Below, piece after piece: positions 17,000 through 26,129 of a DNA stretch of 64,000 nucleotides (its first letter is position 1; every line of letters begins with the position of its first letter). This DNA comes from CAZQHK01 sp964593455 (GTDB taxonomy: Bacteria > Muiribacteriota > CAYSPT01). The stretch spans positions 1 through 64,000 of the forward strand of contig CAZQHK010000024.1 in assembly GCA_964593455.1 (NCBI GenBank), read 5' to 3'. Made by a program: the position numbers and the translations under genes. Under the pieces are notes generated by a model that was not told the origin of the DNA, did no database searches, and saw only the letters and a program-made list of their open reading frames with translations.

Positions 17000-17929
17000 T
17001 TATTCACTGATTTCAAAAGGGTAATTGTCTGTGGAAAGGCGTGTATTCCGGCCGATTTCTTCACGGAAGTAGCGGGGTAGACAGAACAGTCCGGAATTGA
17101 ACGTCCCATCATAGAATTTGAGTCCATTAACATCTCTTTCCTGCAAACGCCGGTCGATCTCTTCAGCCGGCAAATCCATAGGAACGATGGTATCGGAAGC
17201 AAATGTAAAAGTCCATAAACTGTAAAATGACGGTACCAGCACTTGAAACGGACGGCAATATGTGAACACGGAACCAAGGGTGGTCTGTATCGAGGCGCAC
17301 AAATCAAGATGACCGATGTTGCCGCAGCCTGACTGCAGGCAAAACACGCCGTTCTCAGTGAGACGGGTGCGGATAACTTCAAAAAATTCCCTGGTGAAAA
17401 GAAGACGGGCGGGACTTCCTTTGAGTGGTTCTGAAAGATCCATGATAATAGCGTCGTAACTATTTGTATCGGTTTCGAGGAAGTTTCTGGCATCAGCATA
17501 CATCAGCGTTACCCGGGAGTCGTCAAATGCTCCTTGATGCCATTCCCCCAGGTATTCTCTGGAAAAATCAACTACTGTCCGATCGATGTCGCACATGGTT
17601 ATTTGTTTGACTGAACAGTGACGAAGTACTTCGCGCAGTGTCGCTCCCTCACCACCGCCGATGATAAAAACGGACTCGGGAGCAGGATGACAGGCCAGGG
17701 CCGGGTGAACGATTGTCTCGTGGTAAATAAATTCGTCTGACTGAGCTGACTGGAGCCGATGATCAAGGAAAAGACACTTCCCCAGCTTGGCTATTTCAAC
17801 GATGTCAATCTTCTGATAAGGGGTTGTTTCCGACACCAGGACGCGTTTGACCTGATGAACTTGCAACTCAGTTCCGCCGCCAAATTCGAAGTAGTAAAGC
17901 CCCGTGGTTAAACTCAACGGGTCAGCCAT
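17000..17929 (-). CDS. speE: Spermidine synthase (polyamine aminopropyltransferase)
   Basis: The 309-residue enzyme transfers an aminopropyl group from decarboxylated S-adenosylmethionine to putrescine or a related amine. The start ATG 17929 (MADPLSLTTGLYYFEF) overlaps speD by 8 nt; the longer open frame runs back inside speD and is not favoured. Landmarks are SDEFIYHETIVHPAL, the nucleotide-binding IGGGEGATLREVL, CDIDRTVVDFSREYL and the catalytic region DAIIMDLSEPLKGSPA. In the last, the usual Asp-Pro is Glu-Pro (DLSEPL), a variation seen in some aminopropyltransferases with different amine preference. Confidence 0.93.
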   Translation of the reverse strand: MADPLSLTTGLYYFEFGGGTELQVHQVKRVLVSETTPYQKIDIVEIAKLGKCLFLDHRLQSAQSDEFIYHETIVHPALACHPAPESVFIIGGGEGATLREVLRHCSVKQITMCDIDRTVVDFSREYLGEWHQGAFDDSRVTLMYADARNFLETDTNSYDAIIMDLSEPLKGSPARLLFTREFFEVIRTRLTENGVFCLQSGCGNIGHLDLCASIQTTLGSVFTYCRPFQVLVPSFYSLWTFTFASDTIVPMDLPAEEIDRRLQERDVNGLKFYDGTFNSGLFCLPRYFREEIGRNTRLSTDNYPFEISE

Positions 17930-18368
17930 GATAGCCTTCCTTGATAGGTTGTCTCTCCGGAACACGCCAGGGGAATGAGGTCCTGTCCAGGGCTTCTTCT
18001 CGGAGGAGACTTCCCTCATCGGTAATCAACCCTCTGAAAAGCTCTCTAATACAGACGGTTTTACTCTTCAGGGCATCGGCTATCTTGTCGGCCGCTACCG
18101 TTGGGTCCACGGTATTGCCGCATGTGTAAAGATCCACTGCTGCATAACCATGTTCCGGCCAGGTATGGATGGAAAAATGAGATTCGGCGATAACGACGAC
18201 ACCGCTCACACCATGCGGACTAAATTGATGAAATACCTCTCCGACAACAGTGGCTCCGGCTTCCTTGGCTGCTATAACCATATTCTTTCTAAGGTCCGGA
18301 AGGTTATTCAACGCGGCAACATCACAATCATAGAGTTCGAGTAAGAAGTGTTTGCCCAACGTTTTCAA
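17922..18368 (-). CDS. speD: S-adenosylmethionine decarboxylase proenzyme
   Basis: The 148-residue pyruvoyl-dependent enzyme makes the aminopropyl donor for SpeE. The self-cleavage site is AESHFSIHTWPEH: Ser63 becomes the pyruvoyl group, and His68 and Cys83 are the other catalytic residues, at the same positions as in the Thermotoga maritima type enzyme. The start is TTG at 18368, 7 nt after AAGGAGG; the ATG a few bases earlier is out of frame. It is first in a speD-speE-DUF3006-DUF2723 run with a strong promoter about 150 nt upstream. Confidence 0.94.
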   Translation of the reverse strand: MKTLGKHFLLELYDCDVAALNNLPDLRKNMVIAAKEAGATVVGEVFHQFSPHGVSGVVVIAESHFSIHTWPEHGYAAVDLYTCGNTVDPTVAADKIADALKSKTVCIRELFRGLITDEGSLLREEALDRTSFPWRVPERQPIKEGYHG

Positions 18369-18680
18369 ACATCTACCTCCTTAACTTTCGACTCTTTTTC
18401 TTCTGCCCGTTCACCCTCTGAATAGTAAGCCTTGAAAGTCAGGCGTACTAAGTAGGCAAGAGGTCGAGGATCAATTCTCATCATCAACATCTCGCTATAG
18501 ATTCCCGCTACATTGCCATGATAAATATATATACTTAGAAGCATTCGAATTGTCAAGCTCAAGTCTCCACAGCATGTCTACGTGATTAGTATTCCAGGAG
18601 TGGGAACAGCGGCCACGCACAACTGTTGAGATCAAACTCTGTGATAGAATAAATTAATTTCAATGGGAGCAGGAATGGAT
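18369..18680. other. Divergent spacer upstream of speD
   Basis: The spacer is about 310 bases. It holds the speD promoter (18528-18556) and a roughly 150-nt untranslated leader for speD. No clear riboswitch or attenuator could be recognised by eye. The plus-strand side leads to the presenilin-like gene. Confidence 0.5.
18528..18556 (-). promoter_or_regulatory. speD promoter
   Basis: On the minus strand TTGACA (18556-18551) is followed by a 17-nt spacer and TATATA (18533-18528), which is close to the sigma-70 consensus. Transcription would begin near 18521. Confidence 0.6.
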
Positions 18681-19763
18681 ATGAACAGTAATAAATCTAT
18701 TTTTCTGGCTATAGCCTGCTGGGGCTTGATTTATGGTCTGGCAGTGGCTCTTTTTCCGTTGATCTCGGTACAATCTCACATCCTGACGTTTTTATTTTCT
18801 CTTTTCTCGGCCATACTGTGTGTAGCACTCAGCGGCCTTTGTGTGGTCTCGGCCGTTCGTGAATTTACGGGCAAGAAAATGTTGCTGTTCATTATTCCAT
18901 GTATGGTTATCGTCTATGTTGCCAATGGGCGGATTATCGAGCCTGTGGCCGAAGCCCGGACAGTGCTGATGAAACTGGAGGAAAAGAGTAACAGTGCTGA
19001 TATGTTCACCGACGCCCTTAAAAGTGAGGTCAACCGGCGGCCGGCCTGGAAATCATGGGAGATGAGAGAAAACCTTAAGCTTGAACGACTCATCGTTAAC
19101 CGGGAGGGGACTGTTGCCGTGCTCTTAAGTCCCCTGTCTGCCGAGAGCCGTGAGAAATTTTACTCATTGCCTCCGGAGGTACAGGAAAAGCGTTTTCCGG
19201 GGGTGGAGTTGACGCTTGAGACCGGCCGCAATGGAGTTCTGATCATGATCATCGACATGTTTTTACTGGCTGTTGCCGTGATGCTCGGCGGGTGGCTCTG
19301 CTCGGTGGTGGAGAAAGTTTCCTATATCATACCGCTTTCCATTATTGCCGGGGTGGCCGATCTATGGAGCGTATTTTTTGGAGCCACTGAAGAAATGGTC
19401 AAAGACATGGAAACGGCCCGCTATTTTCTTCTCAGTTTTCCTATCCTGGGAAAACCGGATATCGTCCCTATGATCGGGGTGACGGATTTCGTCTTCTTCG
19501 GCCTTTATATCCAAATGGCCCGTAAGTTTGGTCTTCCGGTCAAGAAGAACATCCTGTCTCTGCTGGCAGTTTTCTTCGTGGTCCTGCTTCTGGCGATCAT
19601 TTTAAAGGCGGGAATTCCAGTTCTGCCCTTCATGGCTGTAGGGTTCCTGATCATCAACATCAAACAGCTGCCATTCGAAAAAGAAGACCGCAAAAACACC
19701 CTCATAATGGTCATCTTCCTGACGATATTGTTCTCCTTCATCACCTATATGAAGAGACGTTAA
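18681..19763 (+). CDS. Presenilin/signal-peptide-peptidase-like membrane protein
   Basis: The 360-residue protein has about nine predicted membrane helices and one hydrophilic loop (about residues 95-180). The ATG at 18681 fits the AGGA site best; 18663 and 18675 are alternatives. The C-terminal half shows the order of motifs of A22 intramembrane aspartyl proteases: Asp227 in GVADLWSVFFG (family YD in FIYDVFWVFG), Asp269 in MIGVTDFVFFGL (family GxGD) and P313-V314-L315 (family PAL). The two aspartates are 42 residues apart, as in signal peptide peptidases. The second Gly of GxGD is Thr here, so activity is uncertain. It is a lone gene, convergent with the pilus operon. The family call rests on my reading of motifs. 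Confidence 0.6.
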   Translation: MNSNKSIFLAIACWGLIYGLAVALFPLISVQSHILTFLFSLFSAILCVALSGLCVVSAVREFTGKKMLLFIIPCMVIVYVANGRIIEPVAEARTVLMKLEEKSNSADMFTDALKSEVNRRPAWKSWEMRENLKLERLIVNREGTVAVLLSPLSAESREKFYSLPPEVQEKRFPGVELTLETGRNGVLIMIIDMFLLAVAVMLGGWLCSVVEKVSYIIPLSIIAGVADLWSVFFGATEEMVKDMETARYFLLSFPILGKPDIVPMIGVTDFVFFGLYIQMARKFGLPVKKNILSLLAVFFVVLLLAIILKAGIPVLPFMAVGFLIINIKQLPFEKEDRKNTLIMVIFLTILFSFITYMKRR

Positions 19764-19822
19764 ACGTCGGCCGGGCGAGAGAACAGTATCTTCAAGCAGT
19801 GACGGGTCTATCGTGTGCAGTA

Positions 19823-20083
19823 TTATTGCGGCGGGACAAACGGGTCTCTCTTGACCTTCACCGCTTCTTCGTCTACGGTCAGATCCAGATCGAGCAAGGA
19901 TGGAATATCCTGCATGTCTTGTTTCAACTCGATGGTCATCTCGGGTTGGCGTACCCTGAGTTCCTCGATGACGCCCCTTCGGCCGCGGTAATAGATAAAC
20001 AAAGCGCTGATCATCAAGATGAAAAATACGAAGATCTCGGAACGGTTTCGTTTTTTGTTTTTAGTACTGGATCTTGGTTTCAT
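19823..20083 (-). CDS. Small PilP/GspC-like bitopic protein
   Basis: The product is 86 residues from ATG 20083, which overlaps the pilO stop as ATGA (a GTG at 20092 is the alternative). It has a basic N-terminus, one membrane helix (IFVFFILMISALFIYYRG) and a short outer part ending VKVKRDPFVPPQ. The KRDPF motif near the membrane is typical of PilP and GspC proteins that link the inner-membrane platform to the secretin. No folded C-terminal domain is present, so it is a minimal version. It is the last gene of the pilus run. Confidence 0.55.
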   Translation of the reverse strand: MKPRSSTKNKKRNRSEIFVFFILMISALFIYYRGRRGVIEELRVRQPEMTIELKQDMQDIPSLLDLDLTVDEEAVKVKRDPFVPPQ

Positions 20084-20622
20084 TTGAACCACCCGGTGAT
20101 GGAAAACGCACCCTTGATGACCCGTGACCGGTTATCGTAGCGCAGGTTAAAACTATCACACGTTATCGTCTGGTTTGCCTGGAGCCATCCGGTAAAACGT
20201 TTCATGGCAGGATAATCTCCATCGGCTGAGATACGGATTGAAAGACTGTGGATGCCGGTTGATGACTTGGACTCGGAAAACTGTCCGCAGTTGATGGAAG
20301 AAATAGTTACCCGTGCCTGTTCACCGGCCCTCGCCATCTCCTTAACCAGTTGCCAGTGCCGTTCTTTGGGGAGAAGGCGGTTGGAGAACTCATCTTCGTC
20401 GTCGGCAATACTTTTTACACGGCTTTTCCAATTGGAAAATAGTTTGGTTTCCTGCTCTATCGAGTTTTCTAATTTAAGGTTTTCGAGTTTATTTCTCTCT
20501 TCAAATTTGTACTTTTCGCGGTTCAGTACCACCACGTTGGTGTAAAACACGTTCGCGCAGAACAAAAGCAGCACGAACCAAAACAGGTATTTCTTGATAA
20601 TTGCCCGCTCTTCAGTTTCCAT
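20080..20622 (-). CDS. pilO: Type IV pilus assembly protein PilO-like
   Basis: The 180-residue bitopic protein has one N-terminal membrane helix (LFWFVLLLFCANVFYTNVVV), a coiled coil, and a C-terminal ferredoxin-like domain (SLSIRISADGDYPAMKRF, then TGWLQANQTI) typical of PilO/GspM. It partners PilN in the inner-membrane alignment complex. It overlaps pilN by 11 nt and the PilP-like gene by 4 nt. Confidence 0.75.
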   Translation of the reverse strand: METEERAIIKKYLFWFVLLLFCANVFYTNVVVLNREKYKFEERNKLENLKLENSIEQETKLFSNWKSRVKSIADDEDEFSNRLLPKERHWQLVKEMARAGEQARVTISSINCGQFSESKSSTGIHSLSIRISADGDYPAMKRFTGWLQANQTITCDSFNLRYDNRSRVIKGAFSITGWFK

Positions 20623-21220
20623 CTTTGGGACCTTTCTCAGTTTGGATGCGTTTTACGTACCAGTCGGGCACGGTGGTCAGGTTGAGAGTAAACGCAATTT
20701 TATAACCGTCCTTATCGACGATGCGATAATTGTTTATCTTAAGCCTGAAATACGATTTTTCGGCATGGACACGATCGATAAACGAACTGACCGCGCTCAC
20801 GTCCTTCCCCAAACCGGATATTTTTCCGGTAATGCTATCGTTCCGCTTATTGATAGACAGGCTGTCAATGACGCATTCTCCGATGCTTTCCTCTATTCTA
20901 TTCAGCGTATCGAGCCAGGGAAAAGCCCGGCTTTTCAATATTTTATTGATGGTTTTTACATCGTCTGCCAGGGTTTCGTAACTCTGGACAAGTTTCTCGT
21001 CTTTTTTTAACGCCGCCAACTGTGTTTTCAGCCGGGTTTCTATTTCCGCCACCTCGCTCTTAATTGTGGTGAGATTGGCGGTAGTGGAAAAATAGTAGTA
21101 CAAGACCAGAATAATAGTAAGTACCGAGAGCAGGGCCATGGTAAAAGAAACAACTTTGAACATCGTCGACCGTTTCTTTTTGACGCGTATTGTCGGCCGG
21201 ATTTTCAAAGTAAGCTTCAC
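20612..21220 (-). CDS. pilN: Type IV pilus assembly protein PilN-like
   Basis: The 202-residue protein has a basic cytoplasmic N-terminus, one membrane helix (VVSFTMALLSVLTIILVLYY), a periplasmic coiled coil and a C-terminal PilN domain (ESIGECVIDSLSINKRNDSI region). In PilN the N-terminal tail docks into PilM. The tail here is longer and more basic than the classical INLLP motif, which is not visible. It shares a 4-nt overlap with pilM. Confidence 0.75.
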   Translation of the reverse strand: MKLTLKIRPTIRVKKKRSTMFKVVSFTMALLSVLTIILVLYYYFSTTANLTTIKSEVAEIETRLKTQLAALKKDEKLVQSYETLADDVKTINKILKSRAFPWLDTLNRIEESIGECVIDSLSINKRNDSITGKISGLGKDVSAVSSFIDRVHAEKSYFRLKINNYRIVDKDGYKIAFTLNLTTVPDWYVKRIQTEKGPKDGN

Positions 21221-22275
21221 AGTGCACTTCCTTCCCTGAACAAGGTGCCTACAGCCGCTCCCAGGGTGGCGGTCATCCGGCGGCTTTCCAGTTGTCCTTT
21301 TCCAGCTCCGATGATGTTGTCAAGGGGAAGTAACTCGGCCTTTATTCCGGTGACGCTGAACAGAAAGTCGTCGAACTGCTCGATCAGAGAGGAACCTCCA
21401 CCCAGGAAAATTTTCTCCATTCTCCCTACCAGATTGGTCTTATTGTAAAACTGTATGGTTACATCGAGCTCTTTCAGCCAGGGCCCGAACACCTTCTCGA
21501 TATTTTCCAGATCCATGGTTTTACCGGAAAAAAAGTTGGTCTCGCGTTTAATTTTTTCGGCTCCGGCGAGATCGGTTTCCTTCATTATGGAGATCTTTTC
21601 GGTAAAGTGCATTCCCCCGATGGGTATTGTCCTGAGATAGGACAAAACCTTGTCTCGATAGAAGGCAAATGTTGTCGCCCCGTGTCCGATGTTGATGATC
21701 ATGTAATTATTTGTTTTTTCGGGATACCGGTCGAGATATTCGTGGTAGAGATTGGCCAGTCCGAAGGAGTTGACATCAAAATAAAGCGGTGTAAATCCCG
21801 CATTGAAAATAATGGACGCCAGGTTGTTGAGCAGTTGTTCCTTGATAATTTCAACCACGACGTAGAAGTTAACACCGTCGTCGGTTTCTTTTCTTCCCAG
21901 AATCTGGTAATCAAGCAAACTGTTGGTTACCAGGGAAGAGGCCAAAATCTTACGCAAGCGCCAGCGGACATAATCCTGCTTCATTTTATCGTCGAACAAC
22001 TTGTCTATTTCCTTGAACAAAATGGTTGCGCAATGGTCGGGTAGAGTTACCGCCACTTCCTTGTTTTTCGTCTTTGATGTGGCCAGCACGGCTGCAATCT
22101 GCTTTTCCATTGCTTCCGGATTCTTGAGCATTGATTTCCCCTGCCTGGTGACCAGGGTTTCCGGGGGAAGATCTAGTTCCTGGTGTTCGAAGAGAAATAA
22201 CTCGTTTCTTTCTTTACGCAATGTGATCAGTTTTACGCTGCTAGAGCCTATATCCAGCGAATGTAATAAATCCAT
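21217..22275 (-). CDS. pilM: Type IV pilus assembly ATPase-fold protein PilM
   Basis: The 352-residue actin-like protein has LDIGSSSVKLITLRK as phosphate-1 motif, MIINIGHGATTFAFY as phosphate-2 and FLGGGSSLIEQFDDFL as the adenosine motif. PilM sits on the cytoplasmic side and links PilN to the motor. Length is normal (about 350). It follows pilB by 6 nt. Confidence 0.88.
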   Translation of the reverse strand: MDLLHSLDIGSSSVKLITLRKERNELFLFEHQELDLPPETLVTRQGKSMLKNPEAMEKQIAAVLATSKTKNKEVAVTLPDHCATILFKEIDKLFDDKMKQDYVRWRLRKILASSLVTNSLLDYQILGRKETDDGVNFYVVVEIIKEQLLNNLASIIFNAGFTPLYFDVNSFGLANLYHEYLDRYPEKTNNYMIINIGHGATTFAFYRDKVLSYLRTIPIGGMHFTEKISIMKETDLAGAEKIKRETNFFSGKTMDLENIEKVFGPWLKELDVTIQFYNKTNLVGRMEKIFLGGGSSLIEQFDDFLFSVTGIKAELLPLDNIIGAGKGQLESRRMTATLGAAVGTLFREGSAL

Positions 22276-22281
22276 AATGGT

Positions 22282-24087
22282 TCAATCCTCGAATGTTACC
22301 CGGTTCAGTTCTTCGATGGTGGTAACCCCGGACAGGACCTTTTCCCATCCGGCTCTTCTGAGAGTTAACATTCCTTCATCCATCGCTTTCTTTTTTATCA
22401 CGAGGGGGGATTCCCTGTCGAGAACCATCTGCTTGATGGCTTCGGTAAATACCATCACTTCGCAAAGTCCGGTCCGGCCGGAGTAGCCGGTTTGATGACA
22501 ATACCGGCAACCTTTTCCCCGGTAAAATGTGTTTCCGGCGTACTCCTCGAAATCTTCCATCAATTCGATAATCTCTTGGTTGGGTTCTTTGTAGTCCATC
22601 AGGCAGTTGCTGCATATTCTTCGGACCAGGCGCTGGGCTACGATGATGTTGAATGATGAGACAAACTCGTAAACATCTATTCCCATATTGATCAGGCGTC
22701 CGATGGCGTCATTAACGTTGTTGGCATGGATGGAACTCAAAACAAGGTGGCCGGTGAGAGCTGCGTTAATGGCGATGAAAGCAGTCTCTTCGTCCCGGAT
22801 CTCACCGATCATGATCTTATCCGGGTCCTGCCTGACGATAGACCTCAGGCCGTTAGCGAATGTCAGCCCCTTTTTATTGTTCACGGCAATCTGGACGACG
22901 TCTTTGACCTGGTATTCAACCGGGTCTTCGATAGTAATCAGTTTGTCGCTTGGTTTATTGATGAACTCGATAGCCGAGTAGAGAGTCGTCGTTTTTCCGC
23001 TACCCGTGGGACCCGCTACCAGAACCATTCCGTAGGGTTTCGTGATGTTTTTTTTAAAACGGACCAGATCTTGTTCGCTGAATCCTAGTTTGGTCAAATC
23101 GAGTCCGAGTGCGGTCTTGTCAAGTATCCTGATAACGACGGTTTCTCCAAAAATAGATGGCAAAACAGACACCCTGAAATCTACATTACGTCCCTCTACC
23201 CGCATCTTGAACCGGCCGTCCTGCGGCATCAGGCTTTCGGCGATATCCAGATCGGACATAATCTTCAGGCGGCTGACAACCAGGTCCTTGAACTGAAGCG
23301 AAATGTTCATAACTTCGAAGAGAACGCCGTCGATCCGGTATTTGACCTTGAGCCCGTCCTCGTACACTTCAAAGTGTATGTCGCTGGCTTTTTTTCTCAC
23401 GGCTCTGGTGATGATGGAATCCACCAGTTTAATGATTGGACCTTCATCCTCCGCTTCGAGTTCCACTGCCTCCGGTGCACCGGCAGCCTCCTGGGAGGCC
23501 ATCTCCTCTGATTTTAAAAGCTCGTTCATGTCTCCGAAAACCACCTGCGAGTCCAGGCTGGTCTCGATGATGAGTTCCAGCAGTTTCCGGATACCTTTCT
23601 CAGTGCCGATGCTGATCCTCACTTGTTCCTCAAGGACTGTTTCTATTTCGTCAATGGTCTGGATATCGGTGGGATCATGGTAGATGATTTTGAGAAACCC
23701 TTCCTCTACTTTGTGAGGTATGAAGATGTACTTCTGCATCAGCTCCAGATTGATATCCCGAAACAGGGTATCGTTTATCTCGAATGTGGAAAGGTCAATA
23801 TACTCCAGGCCAAACTGTATGGCCTGAGCCTGCGCCAATTGCTCATCGGTGATAAAAGTGTCCTTAACGAGAAATTCTCCAATCCTGGAGGGATTCCCTT
23901 TGAACTTCTTTATGAGCTCTTCTATCTGGTCCCGGGTAATAAAACCCTGGTCGATCAGGATGTCCTCCAGGGTTTTCCTGGCAAACCGTTTCTTAAGTTC
24001 GTCGCCGGAAATGACAGGGCTCTCTTCGAGCGCCTGTTCCCGGGGTTCCGAGAGATCATTTTTTTCAGGTTTCTTCATATTATGCAT
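22282..24087 (-). CDS. pilB: Type IV pilus/type II secretion assembly ATPase
   Basis: The 601-residue GspE/PilB-type motor has an N-terminal MshEN-type domain (ILIDQGFITRDQIEEL, GLEYIDLSTFEI). A central N2 domain follows, then the core with Walker A AGPTGSGKTTTLY, an Asp box, Walker B KIMIGEIRDEETA and a His box (TGHLVLSSIHANN). A zinc tetracysteine is formed by CSNC and CRYC. MshEN domains bind cyclic-di-GMP in some relatives, so c-di-GMP control is possible. The start at 24087 is adopted, and an ATG at 24078 is an alternative with better spacing from AGGGG. Confidence 0.93.
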   Translation of the reverse strand: MHNMKKPEKNDLSEPREQALEESPVISGDELKKRFARKTLEDILIDQGFITRDQIEELIKKFKGNPSRIGEFLVKDTFITDEQLAQAQAIQFGLEYIDLSTFEINDTLFRDINLELMQKYIFIPHKVEEGFLKIIYHDPTDIQTIDEIETVLEEQVRISIGTEKGIRKLLELIIETSLDSQVVFGDMNELLKSEEMASQEAAGAPEAVELEAEDEGPIIKLVDSIITRAVRKKASDIHFEVYEDGLKVKYRIDGVLFEVMNISLQFKDLVVSRLKIMSDLDIAESLMPQDGRFKMRVEGRNVDFRVSVLPSIFGETVVIRILDKTALGLDLTKLGFSEQDLVRFKKNITKPYGMVLVAGPTGSGKTTTLYSAIEFINKPSDKLITIEDPVEYQVKDVVQIAVNNKKGLTFANGLRSIVRQDPDKIMIGEIRDEETAFIAINAALTGHLVLSSIHANNVNDAIGRLINMGIDVYEFVSSFNIIVAQRLVRRICSNCLMDYKEPNQEIIELMEDFEEYAGNTFYRGKGCRYCHQTGYSGRTGLCEVMVFTEAIKQMVLDRESPLVIKKKAMDEGMLTLRRAGWEKVLSGVTTIEELNRVTFED

Positions 24088-24092
24088 ATCCC

Positions 24093-25310
24093 CTAACCGC
24101 CGGCATTGGCTGAAAGTTGAAGCACGGGAATAAATACTGCCAGGAAGACTATCAGGATAATTCCACCGAAAAACAGTAACAGCAACGGTTCAAGGAGCGA
24201 AGAGAGCAGGGTCGTATACACGTTGATATCTTCCTCGTAGAACTCTGCAACTTCCCGGAGCATGTCGGGAAGATCTCCCGATTTTTCTCCAACGCTTACC
24301 ATCCGCGTAATAATTTCTGGAAACTCACCCGTCTCCCGCAAGCTGTCGGAAAATGACATACCTCCCAGGAGATTTTTTTCTACCTGGCCAATCTTACTCA
24401 TAAAAACGACGTTAGGCAACGTTCCCCGCACGATATCAAGTCCGGTAAGCAGAGAGATTCCAGCCCCGACCAAAGTAGAGAGGGTCCCCGCGAACTGCTG
24501 CAGGCATGATTTTTTTACCAGCGGTCCAAACAGCGGTATTTTCATGATAAACGAGTGCCATCGAAACCGACCCTGCTCGGTCTTGGTCCAGTTCTTAAAC
24601 TCATAGGTGGCTGCGATTATAATCAGGATCAATAGCAGCACATTGTCTTTAAACCATTGGGCGGAGCCCATGACCATCCTGGTGATGAAGGGCAGGGTAG
24701 CTCCAGCCGCATCGAATATGTCGACGAATTTGGGAATCACGCTGATAAATAGATAGCTCAGGACCCCGGTCAGGACCACCAGGAGGACCACCGGATAGGC
24801 CATGGCACCCAGCAGTTTCTGATGAATAGCTCTTTTTTTCTCAAGGAAAACAACAAGTTTTCTCAGTACCTCTTCCAGGGTCCCGCTTTTCTCCCCGGCA
24901 TAGATGGATTGCGTGTAAAGCGGGGAAAATACGTTTTCATGGAACGCCATGGCGGAGGAAAGGGACATACCCTGCTCCATTTTTCCCTTGATGTCATTAA
25001 TTATTCGTTTAAACTCACTGTCGTCCGACTGCTTGGCTAAAGAATCGAATGTGTCGGTGATGGTGAGTCCGGCTTTCTGCAGCGTCAATAGTTGTCGAGT
25101 GAAGTTGATCAGCGTTTTCATCGCTACCCGATAGGGAACAATTTTTTTCCATAGATCGGAAACAAGAGACCGCTGTTCCTGCTCGATGTCGAAGATATAA
25201 TAATCGTTTTCCAACAATTTCAGGTGGACCTGTTTTTCATCCCGGGCCGAGATGGTTACCCAGGTAATTTTCCCATCTGTTTTCCCTACTTTGCAGTGGT
25301 ATCGGTTCAC
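24093..25310 (-). CDS. pilC: Type IV pilus/type II secretion platform protein
   Basis: The 405-residue polytopic protein has the two GspF/PilC repeats (MKTLINFTRQLLTLQKAGL about residues 63-81, and SCLQQFAGTLSTLVGAGI about 270-287). The family ends in a helix plus an ending like VFIPVLQLSANAGG. It is the inner-membrane platform turned by PilB. It has a 4-nt overlap with the isoaspartyl peptidase gene upstream and a 5-nt gap to pilB. Confidence 0.92.
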   Translation of the reverse strand: MNRYHCKVGKTDGKITWVTISARDEKQVHLKLLENDYYIFDIEQEQRSLVSDLWKKIVPYRVAMKTLINFTRQLLTLQKAGLTITDTFDSLAKQSDDSEFKRIINDIKGKMEQGMSLSSAMAFHENVFSPLYTQSIYAGEKSGTLEEVLRKLVVFLEKKRAIHQKLLGAMAYPVVLLVVLTGVLSYLFISVIPKFVDIFDAAGATLPFITRMVMGSAQWFKDNVLLLILIIIAATYEFKNWTKTEQGRFRWHSFIMKIPLFGPLVKKSCLQQFAGTLSTLVGAGISLLTGLDIVRGTLPNVVFMSKIGQVEKNLLGGMSFSDSLRETGEFPEIITRMVSVGEKSGDLPDMLREVAEFYEEDINVYTTLLSSLLEPLLLLFFGGIILIVFLAVFIPVLQLSANAGG

Positions 25311-26128
25311 GGTTCCACGTCCTCAGCAGTCAGGGAATCCCAAAGCATGTGCGGTGTGTTGAAATCGGCCCCGCTCCGGCCTGTGCGGTCGAGAATGATA
25401 AGGCCCGCTGTTCCTCCGGTTTTCTTCTGCAGGTACTGTATGGCTTCCTCGGCCGCTTCCTGAGGAGACAGACCGAGTTCAACATACTCGCTCGCTCTTC
25501 TTGCCAGAACCGCTGCTATGATGGCTTCTCCATGGCCGGTGGCGGAAACCCCACAGTATTCGTTGGCGTAGGTTCCGCATCCGACCAAGGCCGAATCGCC
25601 GATTCTTCCCGGGTCCATCCCCCGTGAAAGTCCTCCGGTGGAGGTGCCGGCGGAAATCAGCCCCGCTCTATCCATGGCTACCGCTCCCACCGTTTCGCCC
25701 GTGCCGCCGGCTTCGGTAAGCGGTTCATGGAGTTGTGCCAGACCTTCTTGCACGGCGAATTTGGCTGCGAAATGGGAAGTAAGCAGGACATGATCGGTCG
25801 ATTCCATGACCTTCCGGGCCGCTGATATTGGATTTCGAACACCTTCGATAGCGCCCACCGCCCCGCAGGCAAGATCGCCGCCCCGCATGATGGAGGCGTC
25901 CATCCTGGCTGTTCCGTCTTTCTGCCGGCAGGCGCCGCGGCCCGCGTTAAAGAGACCGGAATTTTCCATCATGATAACAGATTGTTCCACTGCCTCGAGG
26001 GAGTTCGCTCCTTGTGTCATGAGATCAAGTCCTCGTCGTGCGGCCGACTTGAGTTTCTCGGTGGCCTTCTTAAGGTCCTTATTTTTCCAGGTGCCGGCTC
26101 CGCCGTGTACGATGATAATAGGTTTCAT
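25307..26128 (-). CDS. Type 2 (plant-type) asparaginase / isoaspartyl peptidase
   Basis: The 273-residue Ntn-hydrolase starts MKPIIIVHGGAGTW. Self-cleavage is expected before the Thr in GETVGAVAMD, which becomes the N-terminal nucleophile. Downstream SAGTSTGG and PGRIGDSALVGCGTYAN match the substrate site of the family, and ATGHGE is conserved. It hydrolyses isoaspartyl dipeptides or asparagine. There is no signal peptide. Its position between a CsgG-like gene and pilC, with a 4-nt overlap to pilC, is odd for this housekeeping repair enzyme and suggests co-expression with the pilus platform. Confidence 0.88.
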   Translation of the reverse strand: MKPIIIVHGGAGTWKNKDLKKATEKLKSAARRGLDLMTQGANSLEAVEQSVIMMENSGLFNAGRGACRQKDGTARMDASIMRGGDLACGAVGAIEGVRNPISAARKVMESTDHVLLTSHFAAKFAVQEGLAQLHEPLTEAGGTGETVGAVAMDRAGLISAGTSTGGLSRGMDPGRIGDSALVGCGTYANEYCGVSATGHGEAIIAAVLARRASEYVELGLSPQEAAEEAIQYLQKKTGGTAGLIILDRTGRSGADFNTPHMLWDSLTAEDVEP

Positions 26129-26129
26129 C

